Shown piece after piece: positions 1-9,702 of a DNA stretch of 64,000 bases. How positions within the stretch are numbered: the first letter of the stretch is position 1; each line of letters starts with the position of its first letter. Source of the stretch: Datnioides undecimradiatus. Its lineage: Eukaryota > Chordata > Actinopteri > Lobotiformes > Datnioididae. The stretch spans positions 3,348,001-3,412,000 of the forward strand of contig WARS01000012.1 in NCBI GenBank assembly GCA_008933995.1. Reading direction: 5' to 3'. The translations under genes and the position numbers were made by a program. Under the pieces are notes generated by a model. That model was given only the letters and a program-made list of their open reading frames with translations. It did not search any database and was not told the DNA's origin.

Positions 1-553
1 CCTCTGCTGATTAGACAGGACACTGATTCTTGAAGGACATGGACACTGTAATCCTTGAGATTAAACACTAATGATGCACCTACGCTCAAAACTAACCTCT
101 TCACAATTGTTCTCACAAAGCTAACTGGTACTTGGGGGCAAAAATTAATGTTGATATAAACAGATCTTCACATAAAGACCACATATTACTGAACTGAAAC
201 AATGTACCTTTAATCCCTCTCATGCCTTTTTGACCTCATGAATCTTTTTCTGTACCTAATCACCAAAGTCCCTCCCCTCAAGTTTATCCATAAAACTGCC
301 TAGTAACCTCTTCCGCCCTTGCAGCCCCCAAGTGCCACATCTCCATTGCAACTCCATTTCTTGGATGGTAATCCTTAGTGGATGAAAGTGAGTATTACAC
401 CTGATCTGACCTACCTTCAAATCCACTTAGACTGAACTCTAACTTTGTATAGATCACCTCTAAAGTACACGGACAATTTTTTTGAACCAGTCAATTTACT
501 GTGTGTCACGTCACACATTAATGGGGATTTAGTTTTTATTCCTCATCACTTAC
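1..553 (-). other. prph2: prph2 intron 1 (partial)
   Basis: This stretch follows the donor GTAAGT that ends prph2 exon 1 on the minus strand. I looked for the second prph2 exon, which encodes the cysteine-rich loop after the KEVK motif, and do not find it here. The remaining exons must lie left of the window. A plus-strand reading frame that overlaps the exon is only its antisense shadow. Confidence 0.7.
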
Positions 554-1134
554 TCTTTGACTTCCTTTGCGCTGAAGTCCAGGTAGCGGTTGCTAACCCA
601 CTGAATCTCAAACCAATCTCTGTAGTTGTCATTTCCACAGCAGCGAAACTCCATCTGCATCAAGTCCAGGGTTCTTTTCATGTAGCAGCGTCCTGGTGTG
701 TCAGTGTCCTTGTAGAACTTCATGCCATTCCTCAGCCCCTCAGCCAGGGTAAACTGCAGAGGGATCCTCATCAAGAAACACAGCAGGGCCGTCACAAACA
801 GCAGAGTGTTGAACCCCACGCAGAAGATCAAGAAGTTCTTCAACATGGGCTTCCACTTTACAAACTTGCTAGGGTCAAGCGAGTCATAGCAGATTTTGCC
901 CCCAAAGGCGTTGATACCACAGGCTATTAGGCCCATAAATATGAGCAGGTTGGGCAAGAAGTGGCTCTCGTTGTTGTCCATAAGTTCTGAGCGCTTTCGC
1001 AATTCAATCTTGAAAAAAAGACCCATGCTGAATACCAGCACGCCGGCCATCACAGCGAACCAGTACATGAACCAGACTGTCTGAGCGAGTTTTACTCGCT
1101 TCTTAAGATCAAACTTGACCAACATCAAAGCCAT
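554..1134 (-). CDS. prph2: Peripherin-2, first coding exon
   Basis: Peripherin-2 is a tetraspanin that shapes the rims of photoreceptor outer-segment discs, with ROM1 as partner. The exon encodes residues 1-193 plus two bases and ends at AAAGA|GTAAGT, the same phase and place (KEVK-D/E) as I recall for the human gene. Visible features are a basic N-terminus, hydrophobic segments near residues 18-40, 62-80 and 100-122, and the start of the large second loop. C150 (PGRC, the intermolecular disulfide position) and the CCG motif at 165-167 fall at exactly the human numbers. A possible N-glycosylation sequon, NES, starts at residue 55. The start ATG matches the human MALLKVKFD start. A CRX/OTX-like TAATCC lies at 1340-1345, about 200 bp upstream. 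Teleosts carry several prph2 paralogues, and I cannot assign the letter. The gene is cut by the window edge, not broken. Confidence 0.92.
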
Positions 1135-3944
1135 TGTTGAACCTATGTAGTGTCCTTGCCTGTGATGAAGAGAGCCAAGTGATGATCTAGAACAGCAGGA
1201 GCTCCAAGATTTCCAGATAGCCCCTCAGTTCAGATAGATGTTCTTGAATGCGCCAACCTGCAGTTCCTGTTTCCCAGTGTCTTTGCTATCAGGATATCCT
1301 CTGGCTGGTCCAACAGGACAGGAGAGTCAGCTCAGCCTGTAATCCATCCCACAGCAAAGCAGCCGAGATGAAGAGCCCAGGAGCACCCGGGAACAGGACA
1401 GGAACGTTATTTCTCCAAAGCTATCACCAATCCCATTGTTACAGAATCTTACAGAAGTGTCCTAAAGCTTAATTTCCCCCAACTTTTACTGTTTTCTCTT
1501 CCTCAACACACAGATGAGGCTAATTGTGCTGTTGTGTTCTCCTGGAGAGGTGGAGGATTGCCGAGGATCCTCATGATTAAACTCAAAGTTGCAGTACGTC
1601 ATGCTAAGCCCCTGTAAGCAGCCTGATCCAATTTGAAGAAATCCCTCTACACAAGATGAGCCTGATCGTAAGCTACTGCCAGGGGCCATAATTGGTTTGA
1701 GCGTTCACGTGGTCATGGTCGCCTTGATCGAACACACCAGGAGCTGTAATGGCACCAGCTGAAGACTGACAAAGACCATGGACATGAAAGTGGAGCTAAT
1801 TATGGACCATACCCATTCACAGGCAGGGGTCCACAAGTTCAGCACAAACAGGATGTCTTCACTGTTGAGCAAATAGGCTGTGCTACTCAAGCCCCAGTAA
1901 CCCATTCACAGAAACAAAAGAGCTTTCAGGCTCAGGCATCAGCCCCTCTGGTATGACCCAATATGTGATTAATTCACCTATTAATACAAGAAAAGCACAA
2001 ACAGTGAGTAGAATTAGATGAACAAAAATGGTCTAGCATTAATAAAAATGCACCCTGCAGAAAATGTAATCTTGCAAGCTAATAAATGCATTTAATTACT
2101 CTAAATGATCTTATTGTCTTATTGTTGCTTGCTTTCTTGGCAGTTAGAATCAACACTGTGTTTGGCACAAACATGAGCCAGATACTTATGGAAAGAGAGG
2201 CCTTTCCCTGAATGACTTCTCCTCTGAGTCTGTTAAACTTCACTTTGACTGGACATGAGAGCTGCAGTGTTACTTACTGTAACTTCACCATTGAATGGTT
2301 GTTGTTCCTGCCAGTGCTCTTAACAGCTCTGAATGCACACACAGCCTCCTCATAAGCCTTTGATAACATATTTTATTAAGTTTTTAGAATTGCCTGTACG
2401 TCTTTTTAAAATCTTAAAAATAATTTTAAAAAATATCAAAAAATCAAACTAACTTGGGGGAAAATAGCCAAATAACGAATAAGTGTTAATGCATAAGCAA
2501 TATTTTACTATAATAAAAATTAGTGTGTAACAATAGGCTTATATTAAATTGTTATTCTTCACACTACATAAACATGGCAAATAATACTTACAGCTCCTGC
2601 AGTTGAGACCACATCGTATCACTGTGTTCTCATTTTTTTTTTCCTAATTTCATTTTCACCTTAGTCTTTTTGTCTCATATCACCTTTTAAGTCGAAAAAG
2701 TGAATTTTTCCATAACTTGGCTTAAAAAAAACCTTTCCACATCTTTAAATTCAAAGTTAAGCTTAGTTAAACTTTGAATCTCCCATTTTTATTAATGTTT
2801 TTGTTAATACATTGAGATGTAGTTATATTTATTAATAAGAGCATTTTTAGGTGTTAGATATAAGAAATGTCCACATAAGATTTGTCAACTACTAGAATTT
2901 CTCCAATGAAGACATATTTGATATTTTTTAAATTATTGTCTCAGTTTTAAATATTTATATACTGCTTATAAATTCTAAGATTGTGTTGTGATGTTACAAA
3001 TTTTACCATCTTTGTCCAAACTTTACATTGGTTATCCTAAATTTTGTCCAATAATACATGTAGAATGTTTGTTTTCTTCTGATAATAACTTTTTTTCATT
3101 TAAACCCATTGATTACTTTGTGTCATTCACTGTCTGCCTAAAAACTAGTTAAACTAGTTTGAACTATTACGCTTTGAACAACGCAGCATATTTACTACAC
3201 AATAGGTTTCAGATTTGTGTATATTTAGTAACAAGTGTGGGTGTCCACATTGTAACATATTATATAGGCCATTATAACTTAGTAAAAATACTTCTACAGT
3301 AAAGTCATTTGCAGCAATTACTATGATTCAAATCTCTGTCTTTTCATGGTTCAGAGTTCCTGACAGTCATTAATTGACCATTCATGTGCTCAGTTAACTG
3401 ATACATATGCCACCACTCCAGGCTCACTCAATTACATTTTGACTTTGTGTTTTGATAATAAAGGAAAATTTGTTAATTTATAAAGGCAGCAATTTTTCCT
3501 TACAAACATATTGCAACCAAAAACATGTTTCAACGTGTTGATTCTGCATATTGTAAAATCTGAGAGGATAATAAGGAATAAGAGAGGATCAGAAGAAGGT
3601 GAAAGGTTTGAGTAAAATGCTTGAATACACAAAATTTAGAGCCGGGCCCACACTGGGTTATTAGAGACTGATAATCTCAGTAACTTGTCAAGAAAAAAAA
3701 AACCCCACCAATTCCTTCCAGTTTTGAGGATTTTGTGCTTTCCTTTTTTACATATGTCACTAAAGTAAATAATTTTAGGTTTTTAACAGTTGATCAGATG
3801 AAACAACCAACCTGAAAGTGTCATAGAGGGCTTTATAAATGTGATTAACATTTTTAACCGTTTTATGAAATCATCAGGAAAATAATCTGCAGAATTAATC
3901 AAAATTGAGAATTCTCATTAGTTGCAGTCCAAAGTAACTACAGT
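1135..3944. other. prph2 5' flank and AT-rich intergenic DNA
   Basis: The first 200-700 bp are the likely prph2 5' UTR and promoter. From 1486 to 1905 on the minus strand there are two short open stretches with hydrophobic residues, discussed as a weak tetraspan-like remnant in the findings. From about 2,000 to 3,940 the DNA is AT-rich with many poly(A) and poly(T) runs, and I see no gene, RNA or clear repeat in it. Confidence 0.5.
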
Positions 3945-4130
3945 GTGTTTCTGGTTTATTAGGTACACCTAGCTAAAACTAATGCATAATATAGTCCTGC
4001 ATAAATATTACACAAGGGAAGGGTATATAGTTCAGTTTTAGTTGAAACTGTTAGAGACGCTGTTCTACATTATAAAGATGAGTATTTCTGTTATTTAGCC
4101 TGCCCTCGTTGATATAAATAGAGTGTATAT
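3945..4130 (+). repeat. Interspersed repeat copy, teleost-type
   Basis: The block contains TTATTAGGTACACC followed by AGCTAAAACTAATGCA and, further on, CAGTTTTAGTTGAAACTGTT. I remember this arrangement as a dispersed non-coding repeat in many percomorph genomes. No coding capacity or intact terminal repeats are visible. The family name is not known to me and the boundaries are approximate. Confidence 0.4.
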
Positions 4131-4852
4131 ATCAGCCAATATATTTAACATTAAAACATAATTTGAAAACAAGCTTGTAAGAGGATCTCATTTTTGTGGA
4201 ATTTTGAGAAAAAAAATGTACCATACAGAATGGTACTGTTTACACCATTTTAAATTACCTCAAATATACCCTTTGTACTTCAAATTTACAATACAAACTG
4301 GCAGGCATACACACTAATGCCAATATATACATACAGTAAGTTCATATTGGATGGGCTCTACTAGAAATCCTGCAATGTCACACCACTAAACTGAAAATAT
4401 ACCAAACATATTTAATACCACAGGCATTAAATGAATTACTCTATGTAGTGAGGTCTGCATTTTCCGCTTTAGTTTTAATTTTGCGCTAAACGTGGAACAA
4501 AAGAGGACAGGCCTGGGGTCTCACCTGAGATGTGATGCTCTTCTGAATCCACAGTTTCACCATGCACAGGCAAATGTTTATTAAAATATCTTAGTGCACT
4601 TTTAACCTTGTCATACATAGCATCCTCTTTCTTAATCTCTGTCATGCAACACACTGAGGTTATGGCATGTGCCCACAACAGCAGCACAAAAAAATAAAAA
4701 TAAAACCTGACAGTAAGTGCCTTAAAAGAAGACTTTTATGAAACTGCTTTTTGTGAAATAACATGGGCAAGACTGTTTAGTTGTATTTGGGGTTATAACA
4801 TTTCATTTGATAGTTTGAGTGCAATATTACATTAGCAAACATAAGTGTAATT
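4131..4852 (-). other. tbcc: tbcc 3' flank / probable 3' UTR
   Basis: This lies downstream of the tbcc stop on the minus strand. A candidate poly(A) signal (AATAAA on the minus strand) is at 4577-4582, giving a 3' UTR of roughly 0.3 kb. An open stretch with good splice-like borders at 4525-4653 is treated separately as an uncertain exon candidate. No other gene is seen. Confidence 0.45.
4577..4582 (-). terminator. tbcc: Candidate poly(A) signal of tbcc
   Basis: AATAAA reads on the minus strand about 270 bases after the tbcc stop codon. It is the nearest canonical hexamer I found. Use in vivo is inferred. Confidence 0.4.
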
Positions 4853-5896
4853 CTAGGGGTCCCAATTGTATTTCCTGTCTGCTTCTGGTATGATAGTCCA
4901 GTTAGGAGAAGGTGTTCCAGCAGCGAGCCAGTTGAAGTCATCCACCTGGCTCCAGTTGTTTCGATCTTGGTCCAAGCCAGACACAGTAAAGTCTTCCTGC
5001 AGCGTGGGATAAGCCCAGGAGAACGGAGCGAAGCTGACTCCATGACAGTCCTCTATAATGGCTCTGCTGGTGACGTGCAGATACACCTGCGTGTCTGCGG
5101 TGTTGTGAGTTCGCAGCTGCTGACAAGGAAATGCCAGAGTGCTGTTTCTACAATGATCAACGAATACAGAACTAGACACGGGCCCACACAGGATCTCACA
5201 GCCATCGATATGTTTCAGGTGCAGTGTGCTGGGTGAACCAAACAGGCGGACCTTGCAGTTTGTCAGGTTAGTTAGCAGCACGTCCTGCTTCTGGATCTCC
5301 TCAGCTGTCTTTGTCAGATGCGCATTGTCCATACAGGAGAAGCCACACTGCACAGAGGCTGCAGCTCCATCCACTTTGGTGCTACCAGAATCTGTGGGAG
5401 AGCCAGCCTCAGGTGAAGGTGCGTCTGACGCAGGGCCAGAGACCTTATCTGCTGCTTTAGTGCGGGATCGGAAGGCAAACTTCTTTTTGGGCAGACTCTC
5501 CTCTCTGGTTTCAGCAAGGGTGGTCTGGAGTTTCTGGAGAGCAGCCTGGGCTTGCCGCAGGTCGTACTGCGTGAGAAACAACATGCTGTCATTAAGAAAC
5601 TTTTGCAGCTGCAGTGTTTTAGCGGTCGCCTCCTCCAGCCTCTTGGTCACAACAGCACGGTCAGCTCCGGAGCAGCTGGACAGCAGCTCCTCGATGGACG
5701 CCCGCTCTGCGTTGAACGTGGTGAAGAAGTACTCGCCCTTTTCCTCCGCGACACACTGACTCTCTTTAGCTTCCTTCCTCCGCTCGGCATCCTCTATCCT
5801 CATCTGGTGCCGTTTCTGAAGTCGCTCTTGTATCTTGGCGGCACCACTTTCACTTACAAACACGGTTTCCCGGCTAACTTCAGCTGCAGCATCCAT
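4853..5896 (-). CDS. tbcc: Tubulin-folding cofactor C
   Basis: TBCC is the GTPase-activating cofactor that completes alpha/beta-tubulin heterodimer folding together with cofactors D and E in the cytosol. The single uninterrupted reading frame of 347 codons matches the intronless mammalian gene in length (about 346 aa). Residues 1-130 are charged and helical (TBCC N-terminal domain). Residues 130-185 form a Ser/Pro/Lys-rich linker, and from about 190 the C-CAP/CARP beta-helix domain begins. The GAP arginine finger sits in CQQLRTHN as R262, the number I recall for the human enzyme. The C-terminus keeps the NNWxxVDDFNWL motif typical of TBCC. The gene lies on the same strand as prph2, an arrangement shared with human 6p21. 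I chose the start from the MDAAAE context, with no in-frame ATG upstream before the GC-rich promoter. Confidence 0.97.
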   Translation of the reverse strand: MDAAAEVSRETVFVSESGAAKIQERLQKRHQMRIEDAERRKEAKESQCVAEEKGEYFFTTFNAERASIEELLSSCSGADRAVVTKRLEEATAKTLQLQKFLNDSMLFLTQYDLRQAQAALQKLQTTLAETREESLPKKKFAFRSRTKAADKVSGPASDAPSPEAGSPTDSGSTKVDGAAASVQCGFSCMDNAHLTKTAEEIQKQDVLLTNLTNCKVRLFGSPSTLHLKHIDGCEILCGPVSSSVFVDHCRNSTLAFPCQQLRTHNTADTQVYLHVTSRAIIEDCHGVSFAPFSWAYPTLQEDFTVSGLDQDRNNWSQVDDFNWLAAGTPSPNWTIIPEADRKYNWDP

Positions 5897-6000
5897 GTTG
5901 TTGCACTGTCAGTTACTGCGGAAGTGAAGACGTCACACTTTCTTCTTCGCGGCTCTTGCGAGCCGAAATTAAGGCCCATACCGCCACCTACTGTCTCGGA
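5897..6000 (-). promoter_or_regulatory. tbcc: tbcc core promoter with ETS, CRE-like and CTCF-like motifs
   Basis: Immediately upstream of the tbcc ATG there is an ETS-type GCGGAAGTG (5918-5926) followed by a CRE-like GACGTCAC (5929-5936). At 5981-5994 the minus strand reads ACAGTAGGTGGCGG, which agrees with the CTCF core at 13 of 14 positions by eye. There is no TATA box. This is typical of a housekeeping promoter. The assignment is motif-based only. Confidence 0.45.
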
Positions 6001-7084
6001 AGGCGTCATGTGGATATTGACTGCAAATGAATAGGAAATATCATACAGAAACCACATATTTACTTTTTATTAACCTACCTATAACCTACCACATTACAGT
6101 GTATGCAGTACAGTGTACAGTTTTTTTTTTTTGTTTTTTGTTTTTACTGTCAGGGACAATAAATGTATATCAAGAGCTGACTTATGCACGTGATTTATGG
6201 TGCACTCTATAAGTATCAATAAGGGGTTGCAGAGTGTACAGAGTATTCTATATAAATTACAGATTCATAAAAATAAAAAATAAACAATACAATTGTTTGC
6301 CTCTGGTTAAGTGGGTCTACTTAACAGCCTACTTACAGGTTTTTACTGGTAATAAATATATAATAATTATATATATATATATATATAAAATAGATATAAC
6401 TCTTTTAGTGTGTCTAACTCTTTTTAGAATGTCTGAGTCAGTAGTTTGTTTTTTTTAAACCTAGGAAGTGTATTTACTATATCAGATGCACTGTCTTTAT
6501 CATGTATCATATACAATAAGTAGACATGACACAAACGTCCATTCACATTTCAGTGTTTATTTTTATTTGATTTTATGCTCACATTTACTTTGAGTTACAA
6601 TCTTTGTTTTCTTCTACTGTTTCCATTATTTTGTGTAGGTCTGCACAAATGTGTACAAATGGGTTTATGGCTGAATTAAAATGGAATTAAAGTGATTTGT
6701 AAAAGTGCCACCATAATATAACAACTTGATTCTCTTGATTCATGATATGCACTCAGAACACTTTTTAAGCTTTATGTCAATATTGGTCAAAAGCTCTTTT
6801 TCAGCAACACATTCAATAATACGTATATTATTTATACATGCATGACTTAGTTGGTACCTAGGTAGCACTTTCTTGAATAGTAACCATGGTCATACCTGAG
6901 TAACGTTAAGGTGTGGCAAACACATCAGAGGCCCGCCCTCTACCGTCGGTAATGATTAAGTCTAATAACATTTATCTGCAATTCACGAGGGCACTTATCT
7001 AAACATATTATTATAATTAATATTGCCATAAGAATGTGTGTGTTTTGTTGTCATGTCGTTGTTTGTATGTTTTCTATTCAAATT
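6001..7084. other. Intergenic spacer between tbcc and bicral
   Basis: This is AT-rich DNA between the divergent tbcc and bicral genes. It holds an (AT)n microsatellite around 6368-6386 and several T runs. I see no exon, RNA gene or recognisable transposon. Confidence 0.5.
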
Positions 7085-8040
7085 CTGACAGTCGCGTGCG
7101 CTACCGTAGTGGACTGATGATTTGGGCTGCCTTGTTCTGTGCACTACCCCAACAACCCGTGCGGTGATGGCGAGGAAACCCCGTTGACAAGGCACTGCTT
7201 TTTCATGACGGTGAGTTTCCCTTTGAGTGTATTATAATTTTGTGATAAAAATTTCAAGGAAAAAACACACACAACCTCCTTCCTCCCTTCCTTCAGGGAG
7301 GGAAGAGAGTTTGAGCGGAGAGAAAAATCTATCCGAGACAGAGCAGGGACAGTGAGAAAAATATATGAGTGGGAGAGGGAGAAGGAGGAGGAGGAGAAGG
7401 AGGGGGGGAGCAAATTAAAAGTTGCCAAATGGAGATATTGGGTTTCAAGAGGAGTGAGACAGGAGTAAAGGGTTTGCCTCTTTGAGTCGTCTTTATGTTT
7501 TGCTAATCGGGATTAATATGTACGGCTCGACACGGTTTAGTCCTGTAGCATTTTTCGACCATTTCTAGCCGAAAATGCGCCGTCGACACCGCGGCTAGCT
7601 AACCACAACAGGCCGGTGTTTGTCGTTAAAATGTGGCGGAGCGTCCAGTCCGGAGAGCCACCCGACCACAGCAGACCCGGGGCTTCTGCAGAACTGCACC
7701 CCGACCGAAATGCGTCGGTTTCAGTCGACATATCGAGACAAATGTGACGTTTTTTTTCTCTCTCCATGTTGGCAGACGAGCCGCATGGAGGACAAATGAA
7801 AGCCTTCCCCAAACAGAGAAAGAAAGATCACGTCAGCAGGCTGGACGACGGGCGTTTTTTGTGCTGCTTGAATGCGATTATCATTCTGTCGATTCAGTCT
7901 ATTTTTGGAAATAAAACTTGCAGGCTGTACATTATAGCTGGCTTACCACAAAACGAGCTGCGACACCACGCAGCACCGGTAGCAGGGCTGCAGCCTGGTC
8001 CTGCGTTGAGGCTTGCATGCTAGGGTGGATACAGGACGCT
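7085..8040 (+). promoter_or_regulatory. bicral: CpG-rich 5' region of bicral, with possible non-coding first exon
   Basis: CpG density rises between about 7085 and 8030 relative to the flanks. A good donor (GACG|GTGAGT at 7209) could end a non-coding first exon beginning near 7100, and a second CpG-rich patch at 7540-7700 is an alternative start region. The first coding exon is preceded by an acceptor at 9695-9696, so an upstream 5' UTR exon is required. Its exact position cannot be fixed without transcripts. Open frames here are short and look incidental. Confidence 0.4.
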
Positions 8041-9696
8041 GATTTTTGAGCTTTAAATTACTCAAAAATGAACAATCTTCTCAGAAAAGACTGCTTTATC
8101 TTGACCACATTCATTTAAATTGGCGATACGTTTGCAAATACTACTAAAATGTTCGTTTTTTTTAATCTGAAACCTGAGGCAGTTAAGCCGTGCCTTACTG
8201 TAAATGTTAGGATTTTATGTGAATATAATGCCAAGCTGTTGATTTTAGCCTGCAAATGAATCATCGACGGTGTTTTTGGTGGTTTTATTTATTGGATAGC
8301 TTATTGAAAAGGGTGAGATTTTGATTACTTTACATGCAAACGGTGCATATTTGTAGCTTTTTGTGTGAAATAAAATGTCATTGTGTTAATTGTTTGGTTT
8401 CCGTTTTCTTATTTGTCTTCTGGGAAGGTCGACGTTGCTTCCTCTTGAATTATTTGTAAGATTGTTTCCACTTTTGAAGAACAAAGGAGTCTATCCCCTT
8501 TCACGAGAAAATATAGTGTACTCGGTACGGATATGGGAACCCCCCCCCCCCCCCCCATTATCTCGATATTCTGTGATATAATTTACTTAATCGTGTTTTA
8601 ACGTTGATTAAGTAGAGTGTAGTCCGTTTAAACGCCTTATTTTGTGCAGCAACTCAGTCGTCCTTTGTTCCCCCTGAACCAAAGATGGAGGCTGGACGTG
8701 GCTCAGTTGTAAAGACAGCCTATGTCACAGCAACAGCCATTTTGTTGCATTGCAGTTTTGCACAGGCTCGGGACGCAGCCTACATTTCCCCACGACCTCA
8801 ACACAGTTCAAAACAAGTTAAAAGTCCATTTTATTCAAATGCCGTGACTTGAGAAATGTTGCCACAGTCTCCCACTGAGTGCTTCACATTGCTCAAATAT
8901 AAAATTTTACTTTAAAATAACTTGATAGCTATCCAAACACTGACACAACCCATTACTGTGCTCTTGGACTTGTTAGTTGCTCCCCTTTTTATTGTGTTGC
9001 ACCAAGCTAGTTGCATACCAATGCTGTCTGATACAACATAAAGCCAACATGTCTCTCAATGCAGAAACTCAAACCACCATTCAAGGTATAAATGGAGCAG
9101 GGTGGAGTTATTTATACTCAAATACCCCTTTAGACTTTGCAGAGTTGAAAGATAACCAATGTGAGACAGCAGAGGAGGGTAATGGGTGGGAGTTAGTGTC
9201 AGAGACAAACATCTGTTGGTGGGGGATGAAGGCCATTCTGTTCTTTACTTACATACAGATCTCCCATTGCACTGAGCAACAACATATCTTGTCCCCCACC
9301 TCTTATTCCACACACCCATCCCTTTCTTTCTGTCTCACCTAGCTCTCTCACCAACACTCCCACACCATGTTTTTCACGCTTATCATTTTGTAATCTTACT
9401 AAATGCAGTTTCTCACCCTGCAGCCCAGAAAACGAAGGGTGTTAAATGACTGAATCCATGCTTCCTGCTGGAAATCTGTGAGTGAGAAGTCCTTACTATG
9501 AACATAATAATACATTCGCTGAGCATTTCATACACTCTGTTTGCTCAGAATATAAACAAACGTGATTAATGAAGGCTTATTATCATGATAAACAAAGCTA
9601 TTGCCCATTGGCCCAACCAAATTGATACACAAATAATCAAATATTTAGTTTTGCCATCTCCTCACTGGCTTCATTCTATCCCTCCATAATCTTTCA
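8041..9696 (+). other. bicral: bicral 5' intron
   Basis: This is the probable first intron between the non-coding 5' exon and the coding exon at 9697. It contains a run of 17 C at 8540-8556 and otherwise unremarkable unique-looking DNA. A 121-codon open frame at 8977-9342 shows no domain and no splice support, and I do not annotate it. Confidence 0.4.
8540..8556 (+). repeat. Poly(C) tract, 17 bases
   Basis: An uninterrupted run of 17 cytosines lies in the bicral 5' intron. Long C runs are rare compared with the poly(A) and poly(T) runs elsewhere in the window. The length may be polymorphic or affected by sequencing error. Confidence 0.9.
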
Positions 9697-9702
9697 GGTG
9701 TC

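Noticed and set aside
445-930. 161-codon plus-strand open frame
   Set aside because: It is mostly antisense to prph2 exon 1.
5226-5759. 177-codon plus-strand open frame
   Set aside because: It lies entirely antisense to the tbcc coding sequence and has no domain.
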